Of a stretch of 64,000 nt of DNA, positions 22,249 to 33,845 are shown in pieces. The stretch spans positions 85,592,588-85,656,587 of the forward strand of contig CM066987.1 in assembly GCA_033977485.1 (NCBI GenBank), read 5' to 3'. Under the pieces are notes generated by a model. That model saw only the letters and a list, made by a program, of their open reading frames with translations, had not been told where the DNA came from and did not search any database. The translations under genes and the position numbers were made by a program. Each line of letters starts with the position of its first letter. Position 1 is the stretch's first letter. Source of the DNA: Hydrangea macrophylla. Its lineage: Eukaryota > Streptophyta > Magnoliopsida > Cornales > Hydrangeaceae.

Positions 22249-23903
22249 TGACACGAGAATTATTTATGTGTGCTTGTGTGCTATACCCAAGTATAGGTAA
22301 TCGTGCAAGTAGTAATCTGGTTATGACCAGGTCGATCCCATAGGGAAGGTGTTAAACTAAATACCTAGATTAATCTCTAAAGAGAAAATAAAAATCAAAA
22401 TTTGAAAGGTTGTAGAACACAAAGTTCTACAAAGTGACTACTAAAATTTAAGCAACTAAATTAAATTAAACTAATGATTAACTAATTAACTAAAGCGATG
22501 TTTTAAAACGTGTTTTTCTTAATAAAAGGGAATGTTGGGATTACATGAATCCACCGCGACCTAGCCATCTACCATGCAATTATATTGAAGCTCAATAGAG
22601 CACATTCTCTACAGTATTCCGTATTTCTCTTAGAATAAAGAATCCATAGTCCTTCATGACCGAGACTATATCACTGTTAATTTAAAACACATGAAAGCGG
22701 TTTAAAATAATAGTTAAGAGTCGCACCTACAATGGTGTTAGCCTTGAAGGTGGTTTGCAAAAGATATTGAAGAAAAATGCCTTAAGGCCTTAAGTTCAGA
22801 GACTGTTTTGACAAACTGAGCATTTGGGGACAGTTTGATAACGAATCTCTAAAACTGAAAGTCTAGGAATCCTGTATAGAATGTTCTCAAGAATCAGAGG
22901 GTTCGATCGATCGAAGCGCTTTCGATTGATCGATTATCTTCATATCTCGATCGATCGAAATGTCTTCGATCGATTGACAGTGTCTCTAGTCTGATCGATC
23001 GAACTAACTTCGATCGATCGAACACAAGAATTATTCTGCTGCATGGCAGAGGCTTGAGATCACAGTTTTATCGTACTCTTCCAACCTGGGGACTACTCAG
23101 ACATGGTCTGGAGTGTCTTAGATTTGTAATTAACGTAAAAGTCTATTAAAGTCTTGTTCGGTTGTGATTTGAGCATGTAACTATGAAAACTAATGGTGAT
23201 TTAAAGCTACTACAATGATACTACCAATACTAAGAGATTTAACTACAATATTAAGCAACAAGAATGTGAATAAACTGCGATAACAAAACCTGGAATAGAA
23301 GAACTTGTATTAAACCAAAGAAAAACAATCCAAAAGCAATATCCAAGCTTCAAAACCTACAAAAACATGTAAACTCTCTATCTCTCTCTCTAAAACTGAT
23401 AAAAAGTGAAGTGGGCGTCCTCTGGGACGTCAATATAACGAGTATATATACATAAGCCTAAAGCTAGGGTTAAAAACTGTGTTTTTGCTGCGTGCGCATA
23501 ATTTCTGATAAAAGCCATGTTCGATCGATCAAACAGTGCTCGATCTATCAAACATCGCTCGATCGATCGAACTTCTGGGATCTTCGATCGCTTTAACGTA
23601 CTTAGATCGATTGAACCTTCGATCGATTGAATGTTCTTCAATCGATCGAGGTTCACTTTTCATCTTTGAGTTGTCTTCATTAAAACCAAGCGCTTCCTTT
23701 TATCTTGCTCATTCAGTTCCTCACACAGCAACAATAATCTGCACAAATAACCACTAAAATAATAGCACTTATCATAGATTAAGCATATTGTGTAAAAACT
23801 GGCATTGTAATTCAAATTGTAGATATACAAGGGAATTGTAGACTAAATCAGTGTAGTTTCTTCTTTTAGCGCGGTTATATTTTACAAATACCCCCGCTTG
23901 TCA
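22249..23903 (-). mobile_element. Athila-type 5' LTR (about 1655 bp)
   Basis: On the - strand it starts TGACAAGC at 23903 and ends GTGTCA at 22249, directly before the primer binding site. Its 3' part contains GGGATCGACCTGGTCATAAC, a segment type common near Athila LTR ends. It carries two clusters of TCGATCGATCGAA-like palindromes (22905-23025 and 23520-23655). The sequence to the right is gttac. The matching left-hand duplication cannot be tested because the other LTR is truncated. Confidence 0.7.
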
Positions 23904-25641
23904 GTTACATTACATGCGTGAGTGCAATGAATGTCAATGTCATGTATGAAAAACCATTTTTTCATGCCTTTTCAAACACTCACCCTCGATCGTCAATATC
24001 ATTACCCGGACCATGGGCTTCCCGTCCACGTAGGCCTAGCCTCAAACGTGCGGGACTTTGGGCTTTACGAATTACAAGGAGGCCTAGCCTTCAACGTTAC
24101 GGGAGTTTCTTGCAGCACATTTCGCAATTCGAGTTCCTAGTGGTACCCATCTCACACACCTACCCACAAATCCGGGATTTCTATCTTTTCAAAACAAAAT
24201 CCCTCCTAGAGGGTTTTATGCACGGAAGTCTCTACTGTCTTCCCTTTTAAAAACTTGGAAGCCGCTAAGGTCTTCCTTTTTCAAAAATTGAAAGCCTCTA
24301 AGGTATTTCTTCCCAAAATCATTTTCGTGATTTTTATGTTCATGCTCATGCTTATGAAATGTTATGACATATGCAAGCTCTAAGCATCCAGACATAATCA
24401 ATATTTCATAAGACAATTTATCAAGGCATGCTATCCATTTAAATTACACAACATACATGCTGAAATTATCCGAGTAAACACAAAACATAGTAATTCAAGT
24501 AACCACTTAAGGCATATCAGCTCAAGTAAACATGTAAGTACACTATTAACATGTTACACAACTTTATTGAGGGTTATACGGAACTACCGTTCACCGATGA
24601 TAGACTGAATAATTAATCAGAATAGAAACTGGAACTGGTCAATCTGTTACAAATCTCGATACACAACAATGCGCGTATATCAGTGAGGTACAACACTTCT
24701 AAGCGTAAGTACAACTACTATTAAAGTGAAGTACAACTCCTAAAGCTTAGGGTACAAGGTCCCTTAGCTAATTTTTTATTAAAGTATAAGAAAATAGGAG
24801 TTTTTACTAAACTGCCTGAGGTCGCTCACGCGGGACCTCGCTCTTGCGGGCCGCTCGGGGGAGTTTTGCACAGTAAGGCCACACGGTTATTTAAAAACAG
24901 TTTTAAAAAAATTTCTTGGTCGCGCGCGCGGGTCGTTCGCGCGACCCCTCGCTGGAGCGGGTCGCGCCCGCAAGATGTCACAAAAATGTCTTCTTCCTTA
25001 TTTTTCCCCTGTTTTGAAATCAAAGACTTGTTTTTATCCATTTTGAAAACTTAATCCAAACAGGACTTCCAATAAATGAATCTCTTCATTTTTCCGCATA
25101 GATTTCAAATATGAAATCAATTTTTATTGAAATCAAACGCAGCTCACGATTTTATCGAAAAATCGAATGGTGACAAAACTTTAAATCGATCGTTTGTCGC
25201 AACCGCTATGAATTAGCTTTTGAAATTCAAAAGGGAGCCTCGTGGGATCGATACCTTTCATTTGATATAAAAAAAATCACGTTTCTGCTACAGTTTTTCA
25301 TCCCACTATTTTTTGGACCCTTTAACAATATATACATGAAATCTATGTATATCTGTATCTATATCAATAGCGCTATTTAAAACTGAAATCACAAATTACA
25401 ATTGGACACTTACCCAATTCGAATTACAGAGATATAAGAAGAGAATTCCAATGATCCAAGCTTTGATTTTAAAATCAACCTATAAATTTCCTTGAATAGA
25501 ACTATATATGTAACTATCTGTATATATTTGCATATATATATACACATAAGAGCCGAGAGAGGGAGACAGTGGAGAGATAGAGAGCAAAGAGAAAGCAGAG
25601 AGTTTGTGTGTTTGATTTTGTGTTGGGGGTGGGTAATAGAT
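23904..25641. other. Retroelement-like debris, no gene
   Basis: No protein-coding sequence is supported. Features include a short direct repeat (GAAGCCGCTAAGG at about 24257 and GAAAGCCTCTAAGG at about 24290), G+C-rich bursts such as GGTCGCGCGCGCGGGTCG at 24917, and a purine-rich stretch at 25550-25605. The GC bursts and repeats are like those in plant LTRs, so an old LTR or several fragments is likely, but no termini were found. Confidence 0.4.
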
Positions 25642-25644
25642 TTA

Positions 25645-25887
25645 GGCCACGTTTGGATGACGGAGCCGGTATTGGACAATTAGTCCTTTTTAAAAAATAG
25701 TCCTGGGACTACTAATACGACCTCCCCCATGGTATAACTTAGTCCCCATACGGGGGACTATTCTTTTAAAATGGACAATTAGTCCCGCGCTCCATAACAA
25801 TGCCAAACACCGGACTATTCGATTACAATGGACTATTAGTCCAATCCCCCTCTGTCCCCCTTTAAGTTCTGCGACACAAATGAGGCC
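25645..25887. mobile_element. PIF/Harbinger (Tourist)-like MITE, 243 bp
   Basis: The ends are inverted: GGCCACGTTTGGATGA on the left and, in reverse complement, GGCCTCATTTGTGTCG on the right. The element is flanked by TTA on both sides (25642-25644 and 25888-25890), the 3-bp duplication of PIF/Harbinger transposons. Inside are several short ATTAGTCC/GGACTA dyads. There is no coding capacity, so it is a non-autonomous element. Confidence 0.75.
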
Positions 25888-25914
25888 TTATAGGATTAGT
25901 TTAGCTTGGGGCCA

Positions 25915-25980
25915 CAATACACACTACACACTACACACTAAACACACACTGCACACACGCACAGCTCACACACTGTGCAC
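25915..25980. repeat. Degenerate (ACACACTAC)n repeat
   Basis: Short tandem ACACTAC-like units followed by other CA-rich sequence. Low complexity. Confidence 0.7.
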
Positions 25981-26350
25981 AAGAATTTGTTTGGCTCCAA
26001 GTTCTACATGGGAGTCTATCCCATGTGGCTGAGCTCACGCTTCCACCCACACACACAGGTAAAAATTACACTGCTAAAATTTCTAAAATTGGTATTTTTC
26101 TCTGACAAAAATAAAATTAAACTTTTTAAATATATATTTCTAATTTCCGGGTCATTACATATACAGTCAAATATATGGGATTTTTATTTGCTTTATCTTT
26201 CATTGGTGATTAACTAGATTCTTCCAATGTTGATTCATATCTTTTTTTTTTATTTTAATATCTTAAAACCCACAAGAATTCAATTCTTTGCAAATTGTGC
26301 TTTCTTGTATTCAGATGTTATCAAATGGTTTGTATAAATTATACCAGAGT

Positions 26351-26555
26351 AATGCTAGGCACACAACACTAACCACATAAGTACCATATTTAAAGCATAA
26401 GGCCCCACATTTAAAGCACATGGTACCTAACATTATTAAAGTACCACATTTAATAATGCTAGGGTACTATGTGCTTTAAATGTGGAGCCTAATTAATGTG
26501 AGTCCTTGTGCTTTAAATGTAAAACTTGTGTGGTTGGTGTTGTGTGCCTAGCATT
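26351..26555. mobile_element. MITE with long inverted repeats, about 205 bp
   Basis: The left end AATGCTAGGCACACAACACT is repeated inverted at the right end (AATGCTAGGCACACAACACC in reverse complement). The inversion continues inward for about 100 bp (GTACCA, GCTTTAAATGTGG), so the whole element folds into a hairpin. There is no coding sequence. No convincing target duplication was found and the superfamily is not assigned. Confidence 0.75.
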
Positions 26556-27599
26556 ATTATTTATAACATTAGATTCCTATTTGATCTAGATTTGGTCATA
26601 AATAATACATATTTTGTAAATGGTTTTTTACACTATTAGGGGTATTTGGATTATCCGAGAAATGATATCGTGGTTCTATAAAAAACTGGTCCAAATAGTT
26701 TGGTATTTGTGTGTAGTTGCTTTTTAGTAGCACAATAGTCCGTATCTGACTTAAAAATATTGAGTTGAACTTTCAGATGGTTTCGCCGTACTTAATGCCT
26801 TTAACGGCACCCAATGGGCAAACTCCACATCTGATTGTTATAGCCTTGTAGTCTATAGGGAGAAGGAGAAGGAGAAGCAGCAGCATGCACCAACCCTTCA
26901 TAAAAATTACGTGTGACCCATTTTTCTGTATTACTCTTCTCTTTTTTCCTATTTGAGATAATAATATTTTAATTAATATTTTGTATGAAATTTAAAAAGT
27001 CAATCAATTAATTTTTTAAAATTAAAAAATATTAATAATAATTAAAGAAGTTAAAATCCATCAATAATAATAATAATAAAAACATCAACTTTCGAGTAGT
27101 TATTTTGTGTTTTAGTTTACTTTATGATTTCAGTGTTATGAATTTGTTCCAAAATATTGTGATGATTGCTCCTAGCGCTGTGAAGAGTTACTCCCAAAGA
27201 GTTGTGAAGGCTGATTTAATTGTTTTTATTTATTTTTTAATTAATGGAGTACAAAGCCTTTTATTTCTTATCTCAGTGTCCTACTCGATGCATAAGTCTA
27301 TTTTTTGCATAAAATTTAAAAGCAAATGGGGGCTTCGGCCATAGCCCCCTCAAATAAAACCCTTCAAGCTCAAATCCATGCTACTTTTATTTAACTCATG
27401 TCCTTTTTATGCCTAAACAACTTCAAATTGCTATAACTTTTGTTCAACAAGTCCGTTTTTCGTAAAATTTGATGTTTTGGAATCAGCAAAAATGAGATCT
27501 ATCAACCGAGATCAACATTGACCATAAAATACAAGAAAAAAACCTACAAACTAAACAAATATGAAAAACTATATTTTTTTTGCATAAATATAACAAAAA

Positions 27600-28495
27600 A
27601 TATATTCATTTCACAAAATTGGCACCATTGGTACATGTATCTTGAAAAAAATACAGGAAATAAAATAAAACACTCAAAAAGGCTAAAAAATGAGTGAATT
27701 ATGGTGATTTAATGTTTACAGATAATATGCATATTATCTGTCAAAATGACAAATAAAATCAAAAAATGAGATTCCAAATTAATTTCTTTTGTACAATTTT
27801 CAACTTCATTGTGTAGATCTCGAAAAAATACATGAAATATAAAAAATCACTAAAAATGACTAAAAAATGAGTGAGTTATGGTGGTTTAATTAATATTATC
27901 TGTCAAAATAGATAATAGTATCTATCATTATAGATACAGATAAAATAAAGTAAAAAAGAGGTTCCAAATTACTTTCTTTTGTGCAATTTTCAATTCTATT
28001 GCGCAGATCTCAAAGAAATATATGAAATAAAAAAAATCACTAAAAGAAAGGCTAAAAAGCTGGTGAGTTATGGTGGTTTAAAATTGACATATAATATTAA
28101 TATTATATGTCAACGGTCAGGCTCTAGAGTGAACATGTAGAGTTAACATACCCAGTGAATATTTTTTTGGCCTGAAAAATCTCGTGGGTCAGTGGGGCGT
28201 GCGCGGGTCAGCGGTGCAGCTCGTGAGTTTTTTCAGGTAATAAAAGTGTTCACTGGGTTTGTTCACTCGACCCTGTTCACTCTAGAGCCTGGTCGTACAT
28301 GTCAAAATATGTAATATTATCTGTCATTACAGATACACTTAAAATCAAAAAATGAGGTTCCAAATTACTTTTTTTGTACAGTTTTCAACTCCATTGCGTA
28401 GATCTAGAAGAAATACATGAAATTAAAAAAATTACTCAAAAGGGTAAAAAATGAGTGAGTTATAGTGGTTTAAAGTTCACAGATCATATTGTCTT
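27600..28495. repeat. About four diverged tandem repeats of roughly 190 bp
   Basis: Each unit carries GGTTCCAAATTACTTT, then a segment like TTTTCAACTCCATTGCG, AGATCT, ATACATGAAAT, AAAAATGAGTGAGTTATGG, and a palindrome such as AGATAATATGCATATTATCT. Units are recognisable from about 27620, 27790, 27985 and 28370. The last is separated from the third by the MITE at 28118-28291. Confidence 0.75.
28118..28291. mobile_element. MITE nested in the long-TIR element, 174 bp
   Basis: The ends CAGGCTCTAGAGTGAACA are inverted at both sides, with a second inverted block near ACCCAGTGAA. The centre is G+C-rich. It interrupts one of the 190-bp repeats. The CAGG start is reminiscent of hAT elements, but a clean 8-bp duplication is not visible. 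Confidence 0.75.
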
Positions 28496-29100
28496 AACCA
28501 TTTTTCTGCTCCAGCGAGGGGCTTTTCACCAAATTCAAAATGTAGCGAAGGACTTTTTTAAAAATGGCCAAATTGTGTGTGTTTTTGACTAATGCACTTA
28601 ATTTTAAGGGGTGTATGGCCTAGTGTCCAAAGTAAATCTATTACTTTTCAAAAATAAAAAAATATTACAAAGTAATTTGATATAACTCTTCACAACGCTT
28701 TAGGAGTAACTCTTCACAGCGTTGAGAGTAATCATCACAACGGTTTGGTGCAAATTCATAACATTGAAATCATAAAGTAATTTATATTAATATTATTTAT
28801 TTATATTTATTTATCTCTTTAATTATTATTTATATTTTTTAATTTTTAAAAAGTAATTAATTGAGTTTTAATTTTTCTACAAAATATTGGCTGAAATATA
28901 ATTATATCATTACTTTGTTAAGGACAGCAAAAACGAAAAGAGTACCACAAATAAATAGGCCCCATGTATTTTTATCAAGTGTTGGTGCATGCTGCTGCTT
29001 CTCCCCTTCAAGGCCACAACAACCAAACGTGGAGTTTGCTCATTGGGTGCTATTAAAGGCATTAAGTACGGCTAAGAGCCGTGTGAAATTTAAACTCAAC

Positions 29101-30120
29101 AATATTACATAAGCTAGTTCTTTTGTAGATCAACTTATAGCCCTATTTTTATGAAAAGATATTTTTTAAATCGTGTCTTGTCTAAAGGCATTCCCAAACA
29201 TATCTAATAGAGGGACAATTGTCCGACGGTAGAAGTCAAGTTGTCATGCGTGGGTAGATATATCGAAGTCTAAGGATAGTCATTTGTGCTAATGTTCAAT
29301 CCAAAGTATTGTTTAAAGAGTATCACGTTAGTTTGATAAAGAATATGTTTTAGGGTTAGATTTTATTTTTAACACGGACCCGTATGCCAAAATAGTATTG
29401 ACATTTAGAGCACGACTGACAATTTCTGCAACAGCAAGATAACTCGATCCGAACCAACACGAAACAAACGGGTTCATATTTTGCTTAATTATATGCATTT
29501 GAATCATAAATGGATCAATCCGTTTATTATGATATGTAAACGGGTTGGTTTGGGAGTCATATTCTTACTCTTATCCATCACACCTATCTCTAGCTCCAAG
29601 AAATTCTCCACTCTTATCATTGGGAAAGGAAATAAAACCCATATAATGTATATATATATATATATATATATTTCCTTGTTTGGGTACAAAAATGAAAATG
29701 TCAGTGGTGAGGCTTATAAGAAGAAACACAAAATAAGATTAAAAAATAAAAGAAGGTTTCTGAGTTTACATCTCAATTCATTTTTGTTTTATTTTTTATT
29801 TTCCACTGTGAATCTTTTTAGTTTTTAATCTTATTTAAGGAGAAAACAATACGGATTTTGCTTCTTTTTATCCTCTCCACCCCCCTCACTTTTTTCTTTC
29901 CCTTTTAGTTTCCTTCAATAGATTTGCAAATCAAAAACAAATATCAAATTCTTCTATTGATATATGCCATTCAGAAATCTGTTTATCATTCAATTTTACA
30001 CACTACTTGTAACAAGTATTACTATTGAGCCATAACTCTAACCTGAAATTCCAACTTTTTGGTGGAACGAACAAAAACTCATGAATATTGCATTTCAATC
30101 AACACGAACAAAAATTCCAA
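29101..30120. other. AT-rich intergenic DNA with (TA)n at 29648-29671
   Basis: No gene is supported. The frames across 29481-29828 are open by chance in AT-rich sequence. A 24-bp TA run is the only clear structure. Confidence 0.6.
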
Positions 30121-30127
30121 CTACTAG

Positions 30128-30210
30128 TTCCCAAGTTTGTAGCCTTACAAAAAGGTCACAATTCAGCTAATCCTTGTTCCCAAGTTTGTAGCCTAACAAA
30201 AAGGTCACAA
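30128..30210 (+). repeat. Direct repeat upstream of the acyltransferase gene
   Basis: The segment from GTTCCCAAGTTTGTAGCC to GGTCACAA (about 33 bp) occurs twice with a 49-bp period, ending about 130 bp before the start codon. It may influence the promoter, but no known binding site was recognised in it. Confidence 0.8.
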
Positions 30211-30241
30211 GTCCTAAGTGTTTCCTAATTTAATTTATCAC

Positions 30242-30249
30242 TTTAAATA
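30242..30249 (+). promoter_or_regulatory. Candidate TATA box of the BAHD gene
   Basis: TTTAAATA lies 90 bp before the ATG at 30339, leaving room for a 5' leader of about 60 bp. Motif and distance only. Confidence 0.45.
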
Positions 30250-30338
30250 CCCAATAGCAACACAATTGCATTGTCAAAACCATTTGAAGTGGTCCCCCTC
30301 TCTCTTTTCTCTCTTGCTCTGAAAGGAAAACGAAAAAT

Positions 30339-31700
30339 ATGGTGGTCAGCTTGAAGCATACTTACATAGTGAAACCGGCTGAACCAACATGGAATGGTTG
30401 CCTCTCTTTATCAGAATGGGATCAAATTGGCACCATTGCTCATGTGCCCACAATTTATTTTTACAAACCTCCACAAAAATGGCTTAAACCAGCCAACGCC
30501 ATCATAAACACTCTTAAAGACTCGTTGAGCAGAGCATTAGTACATTTTTATCCACTAGCGGGCCGTCTGCGCTGGATAGGTGGGGGCCGCCTTGAGCTCG
30601 ACTGCAATGCCTCGGGTGTTAAGCTCGTTGAAGCCGAGTCCAAGGCAAAACTAGATGACTTTGGTGGTTATGACTCCTTTCCATTTCCCGAAATGCACAA
30701 CCTTTTTCCTACTACCGATTACAGAAAGACACCGCTTCATGAAATTCCCTTGTTGCTTGTTCAAATCACCAAGTTCAAGTGTGGTGGAATCAGTCTGTGC
30801 TTGAGTATATCTCATGCCGTTGCTGATGGGCAAAGTGCCCTTCATTTTATCACAGAGTGGGCTAAACTTGCCCGTGGCGAGCATATAGAAACACCACCGT
30901 TCCTAGAGAGGAACCCCTTAGGAGCTTGGGAGCCTAGGATTGGAGCCCCAAGCTTTGACCACACACAGTTTAATCATCCACCGCTTTTGATTGGCCAATT
31001 GAGCAACGAAAATGAGCGAAAAAAGGAAACTACTATAGCCATGTTGAAACTAACAAAAACCCAAGTTGAGACATTAAAGAAGAATGCTAATGCATGGCAA
31101 AATGGTAATTATAGTCGTGCTTACACGCGATATGAAGCCATAACAGGACATATATGGAGATGTGCATGTAAGGCACGAGGCCACAAAAATGAGCAGCCAA
31201 CCGCAATCGCCGTGTGCGTTGACACTCGTGATAGGACAGAGCCACCACTGCCGGAAAAGTATTTTGGCAATGCCATTTTTGATGTTTTAGCCACGGGCTT
31301 CTCCGGAGAGCTGGTTTCGAGGCCATTAGGTTATGCATCAAGTAGAGTAAGGGAAGCCATTGACAGAATCACCCCTGAGTATGTGAGATCTGCCATTGAT
31401 TTTCTAAAGAATCAAGAAGACTTGTCTAGGTTCCAAGATCTTCATGAACTAGGAAGTGACAAAGGGCCTTTCTATGGCAACCCAAATCTTGGGGTGTCCA
31501 GTTGGTTAACGTTACCCATTTATGGATTGGATTTTGGGTGGGGGAAGGAGATCTATATGGGTCCTGGAACTCATGATTTTGATGGTGATATTTTGATACT
31601 CCCTTGTTATGAGGGAGATGGGTCTTTAGTTGTTGCATTGTGTCTCCAAGTGGTTCATATGGAAGCTTTTAAGAAATTATTCTATGAAAACATAATATAA
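30339..31700 (+). CDS. BAHD acyltransferase, spermidine hydroxycinnamoyl transferase-like
   Basis: This 453-residue, intronless gene encodes a BAHD-family enzyme that transfers an acyl group from acyl-CoA. The catalytic motif HAVAD is at residues 159-163 and the structural DFGWG motif at 398-402, both intact. The length is typical of the family. The N-terminus (VKPAEPTWNGCLSLSEWDQI, then HVPTIYFYKP) closely follows the pattern of spermidine hydroxycinnamoyl transferases, which make phenolamides in anther tapetum and other tissues; shikimate/quinate transferases start differently. Acyl donor and acceptor are inferred, not shown. The protein has no signal peptide or membrane segment, so it is likely cytosolic. 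A TATA-like motif lies 90 bp upstream, and a solo LTR starts 28 bp after the stop and may supply the 3' end of the transcript. No frameshift or missing key residue was seen. Confidence 0.93.
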   Translation: MVVSLKHTYIVKPAEPTWNGCLSLSEWDQIGTIAHVPTIYFYKPPQKWLKPANAIINTLKDSLSRALVHFYPLAGRLRWIGGGRLELDCNASGVKLVEAESKAKLDDFGGYDSFPFPEMHNLFPTTDYRKTPLHEIPLLLVQITKFKCGGISLCLSISHAVADGQSALHFITEWAKLARGEHIETPPFLERNPLGAWEPRIGAPSFDHTQFNHPPLLIGQLSNENERKKETTIAMLKLTKTQVETLKKNANAWQNGNYSRAYTRYEAITGHIWRCACKARGHKNEQPTAIAVCVDTRDRTEPPLPEKYFGNAIFDVLATGFSGELVSRPLGYASSRVREAIDRITPEYVRSAIDFLKNQEDLSRFQDLHELGSDKGPFYGNPNLGVSSWLTLPIYGLDFGWGKEIYMGPGTHDFDGDILILPCYEGDGSLVVALCLQVVHMEAFKKLFYENII

Positions 31701-31727
31701 AAATTCTTAAGTGTAGTCAGTTAAAAG

Positions 31728-32741
31728 TGTTGGAAATATTTCATTGATATAATAGAATAAACAGAAACAGATTCTGGATTACAATTTGGAAACTAGAAAT
31801 TGAACAGAAACAGAATTACAATATGTAGACAAAGCAATAACAGCAAAACTACCACAAAATTAAGAACAACCAAACCGAGGCCTGTGATTTTATTCACAGT
31901 TTCCTTAAAACAGATTCGCCGCCTCACCGGATTGTGCTTGAGGGAATCATCGGCGTCTGTCTCCCAGGATACAGCGGCTTCTAACAGAAGTACTAGCACA
32001 ACGTACAACTGCTCCGGCGAACCAAACTATATTCTGTGACTCTCTCTCTGAAACTGGAAGGATGAAGATGAACTCTTTGAAGAACAGTATACAAAACTAT
32101 ATTGGATGTGTGTATATCTGAAGGAGATTCATTCATGCATATAAGATAGAGTGGAATAAATCTGTGGATTAATTCACAGCAGTTCAAGAACTTCAAAGGT
32201 TGTAACTACAACCTCTTGGAGTTCTGTAACTCTTAAACTTTTCATTTTCTGTCACATGTTAAGTATGACAGAAATTCCAAAGGTCTTTTGCAACTTTGAA
32301 AAGTTCTGGGGTCCAAAAAGAAATATTATGTGCGGGCCGCACCCGCACCCACGACCCGGTCGGACGGACGGCGGCGGCGGCGCGCGTGTGTGGAGTAAAC
32401 CCAAAGGGCCTTAGGTCCTCCCCCTTCCACAAAACTGGGTACCCCTTGGGGCCCAAACCCAAAACATGAAGTAGCCTTATAAATACACTAGAGGCTACTT
32501 CAAGTTTTCCTATGTGGGACAAGGCAAGTTGTGAACCTCTTTCATTTCAACAACTCCTTGTATGGGGCAACCTTTAACCTTTAATTTCTCATTCACCCAT
32601 TAATATTTTTGGACATGTGAATATCCAAACTTCATCTCCTCATGAAGGAGAACACAAATCCACAAGGACCCCACTTAAACTCTAAGTGGGTCCCACTTTT
32701 CTTAGCCCTTAAACATGGCCAAAACACATATTTATCCAACA
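31728..32741. mobile_element. Solo LTR, probably Ty1/copia type (1014 bp)
   Basis: The sequence starts TGTTGGAAAT and ends TTATCCAACA, with short inverted termini (TGTTGGA/TCCAACA). It is flanked by an exact 5-bp duplication AAAAG (31723-31727 and 32742-32746). No internal region is present. A TATAAATA box near 32476 and a GC-rich burst (about 32330-32390) lie inside. The TGTTGG terminus is common in copia-type LTRs, but the superfamily is inferred. Confidence 0.85.
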
Positions 32742-32746
32742 AAAAG

Positions 32747-33845
32747 GGTATGGCTTAGATTAAAAATACGTAATGGTCTTGCTTGACTGTAGAACAGATA
32801 AAAGAGAGAGAAAGGGAGAAAAGGAGCAAATTTTTTTTACAAAAAGAAGAAGAAGAAGAAGACTTAAATATAGCAAGATTAGACTTCACTGAATAAATAT
32901 CAGATTGAGGATGGAGTTTGGTGGAACCGTAAGATTGTTCCATTGTGAACTAAAACTCAAAGACAACCTCAACTAGCCCTATCCAGATCCTGCAATAGCG
33001 GAGTGTTGTGCTGAGTTTGGCCCAAATATATCTTATTTTTATCTTCTATTTTGATGGGTTTTAAGGATTTTAAGAATAATATAGACATATTCCCCCCCAA
33101 AAAATTAAAATAAATAATATAGATGTAACTTTAACTGCAAAGCCAACCTAAAAAAATGGCTACCATCCAACCTTCAAATGGAATGTGTTACCCAAGAATT
33201 TTTTTAATGTAAAATGTGCACTCACTTGGATTCTAGACCGTACATAAAGGTTTTCAAGTTCCTCATGTTTTCGACCTCAAAAATAACATTTTTTGTAAGG
33301 TTGTGAACTAGGGAGAAGTCATATTAGATAGAGCTGAGAGTTTTTTCATTACCAGCTTATTTTAAAGATACGTTCTAAAACTCCTAACAATTTTTTCTTG
33401 TTCACAACAGCGAGTCTTGGTTCTACTTGATATCTATAGGATTTTGCACATGAGTTAGAGAAGAATTCTCACTAGGTATAAGAAAACCAAGTTCTGGCAA
33501 TGCTCTGATTAGTATGAAAGTGCCTTTTTTTTTTCACAGTATATGCACAAATATTGACATATTTTATGTATAGAGAGAAAAAAATAAACCAAAAGGGAAA
33601 ATAAATGGAGATAGGAACATTGTGATTAATTTGCTATAAGATGAGGAACATAGGGTTCCGTCAACCCTTAACTCATGTCCTCATGTGCAAAATACCATCA
33701 CCAACTTGAAAGTAAAAGCAAGCAAGATTTGCTTTTGTAAAAAAGTGAAATTTGCATTAGAACACATCTTTACAATTAGTTAATTATGAAGACGATGATG
33801 CAATTACAATTGGTGAGAATGTATTCCGAAATTGTCATTCCAAGC
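32747..33845. other. Intergenic DNA, no gene seen
   Basis: AT-rich sequence with a short AAG repeat (about 32840-32860). No coding frame, RNA gene or transposon terminus was recognised. Confidence 0.6.

Larger units (their letters stand above)
26761..29100. mobile_element. 2.3 kb element with about 0.4 kb terminal inverted repeats (MULE- or foldback-like)
   Basis: The left arm (about 26761-27210) and right arm (about 28689-29100) are inverted copies. Shared landmarks include CCGTACTTAATGCCTTTAA, GCAAACTCCAC, GAAGCAGCAGCATGCACCAA, ATGATTTCA.TGTTATGAAT and GCTGTGAAGAGTTACTCC. The arms differ by small indels and AT-rich expansions. The interior has no recognisable transposase; it holds about four 190-bp repeats and one nested MITE. 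AATATT flanks both ends but is itself a palindrome, so a true target duplication cannot be shown. The long inverted repeats suggest a Mutator-like or foldback element. Confidence 0.75.

Noticed and set aside
27105..27344. 79-codon ORF
   Set aside because: Lies across the inner edge of an inverted repeat arm and has no coding character.
29481..29828. 115-codon ORF
   Set aside because: Low-complexity AT-rich translation running through a (TA)n repeat.
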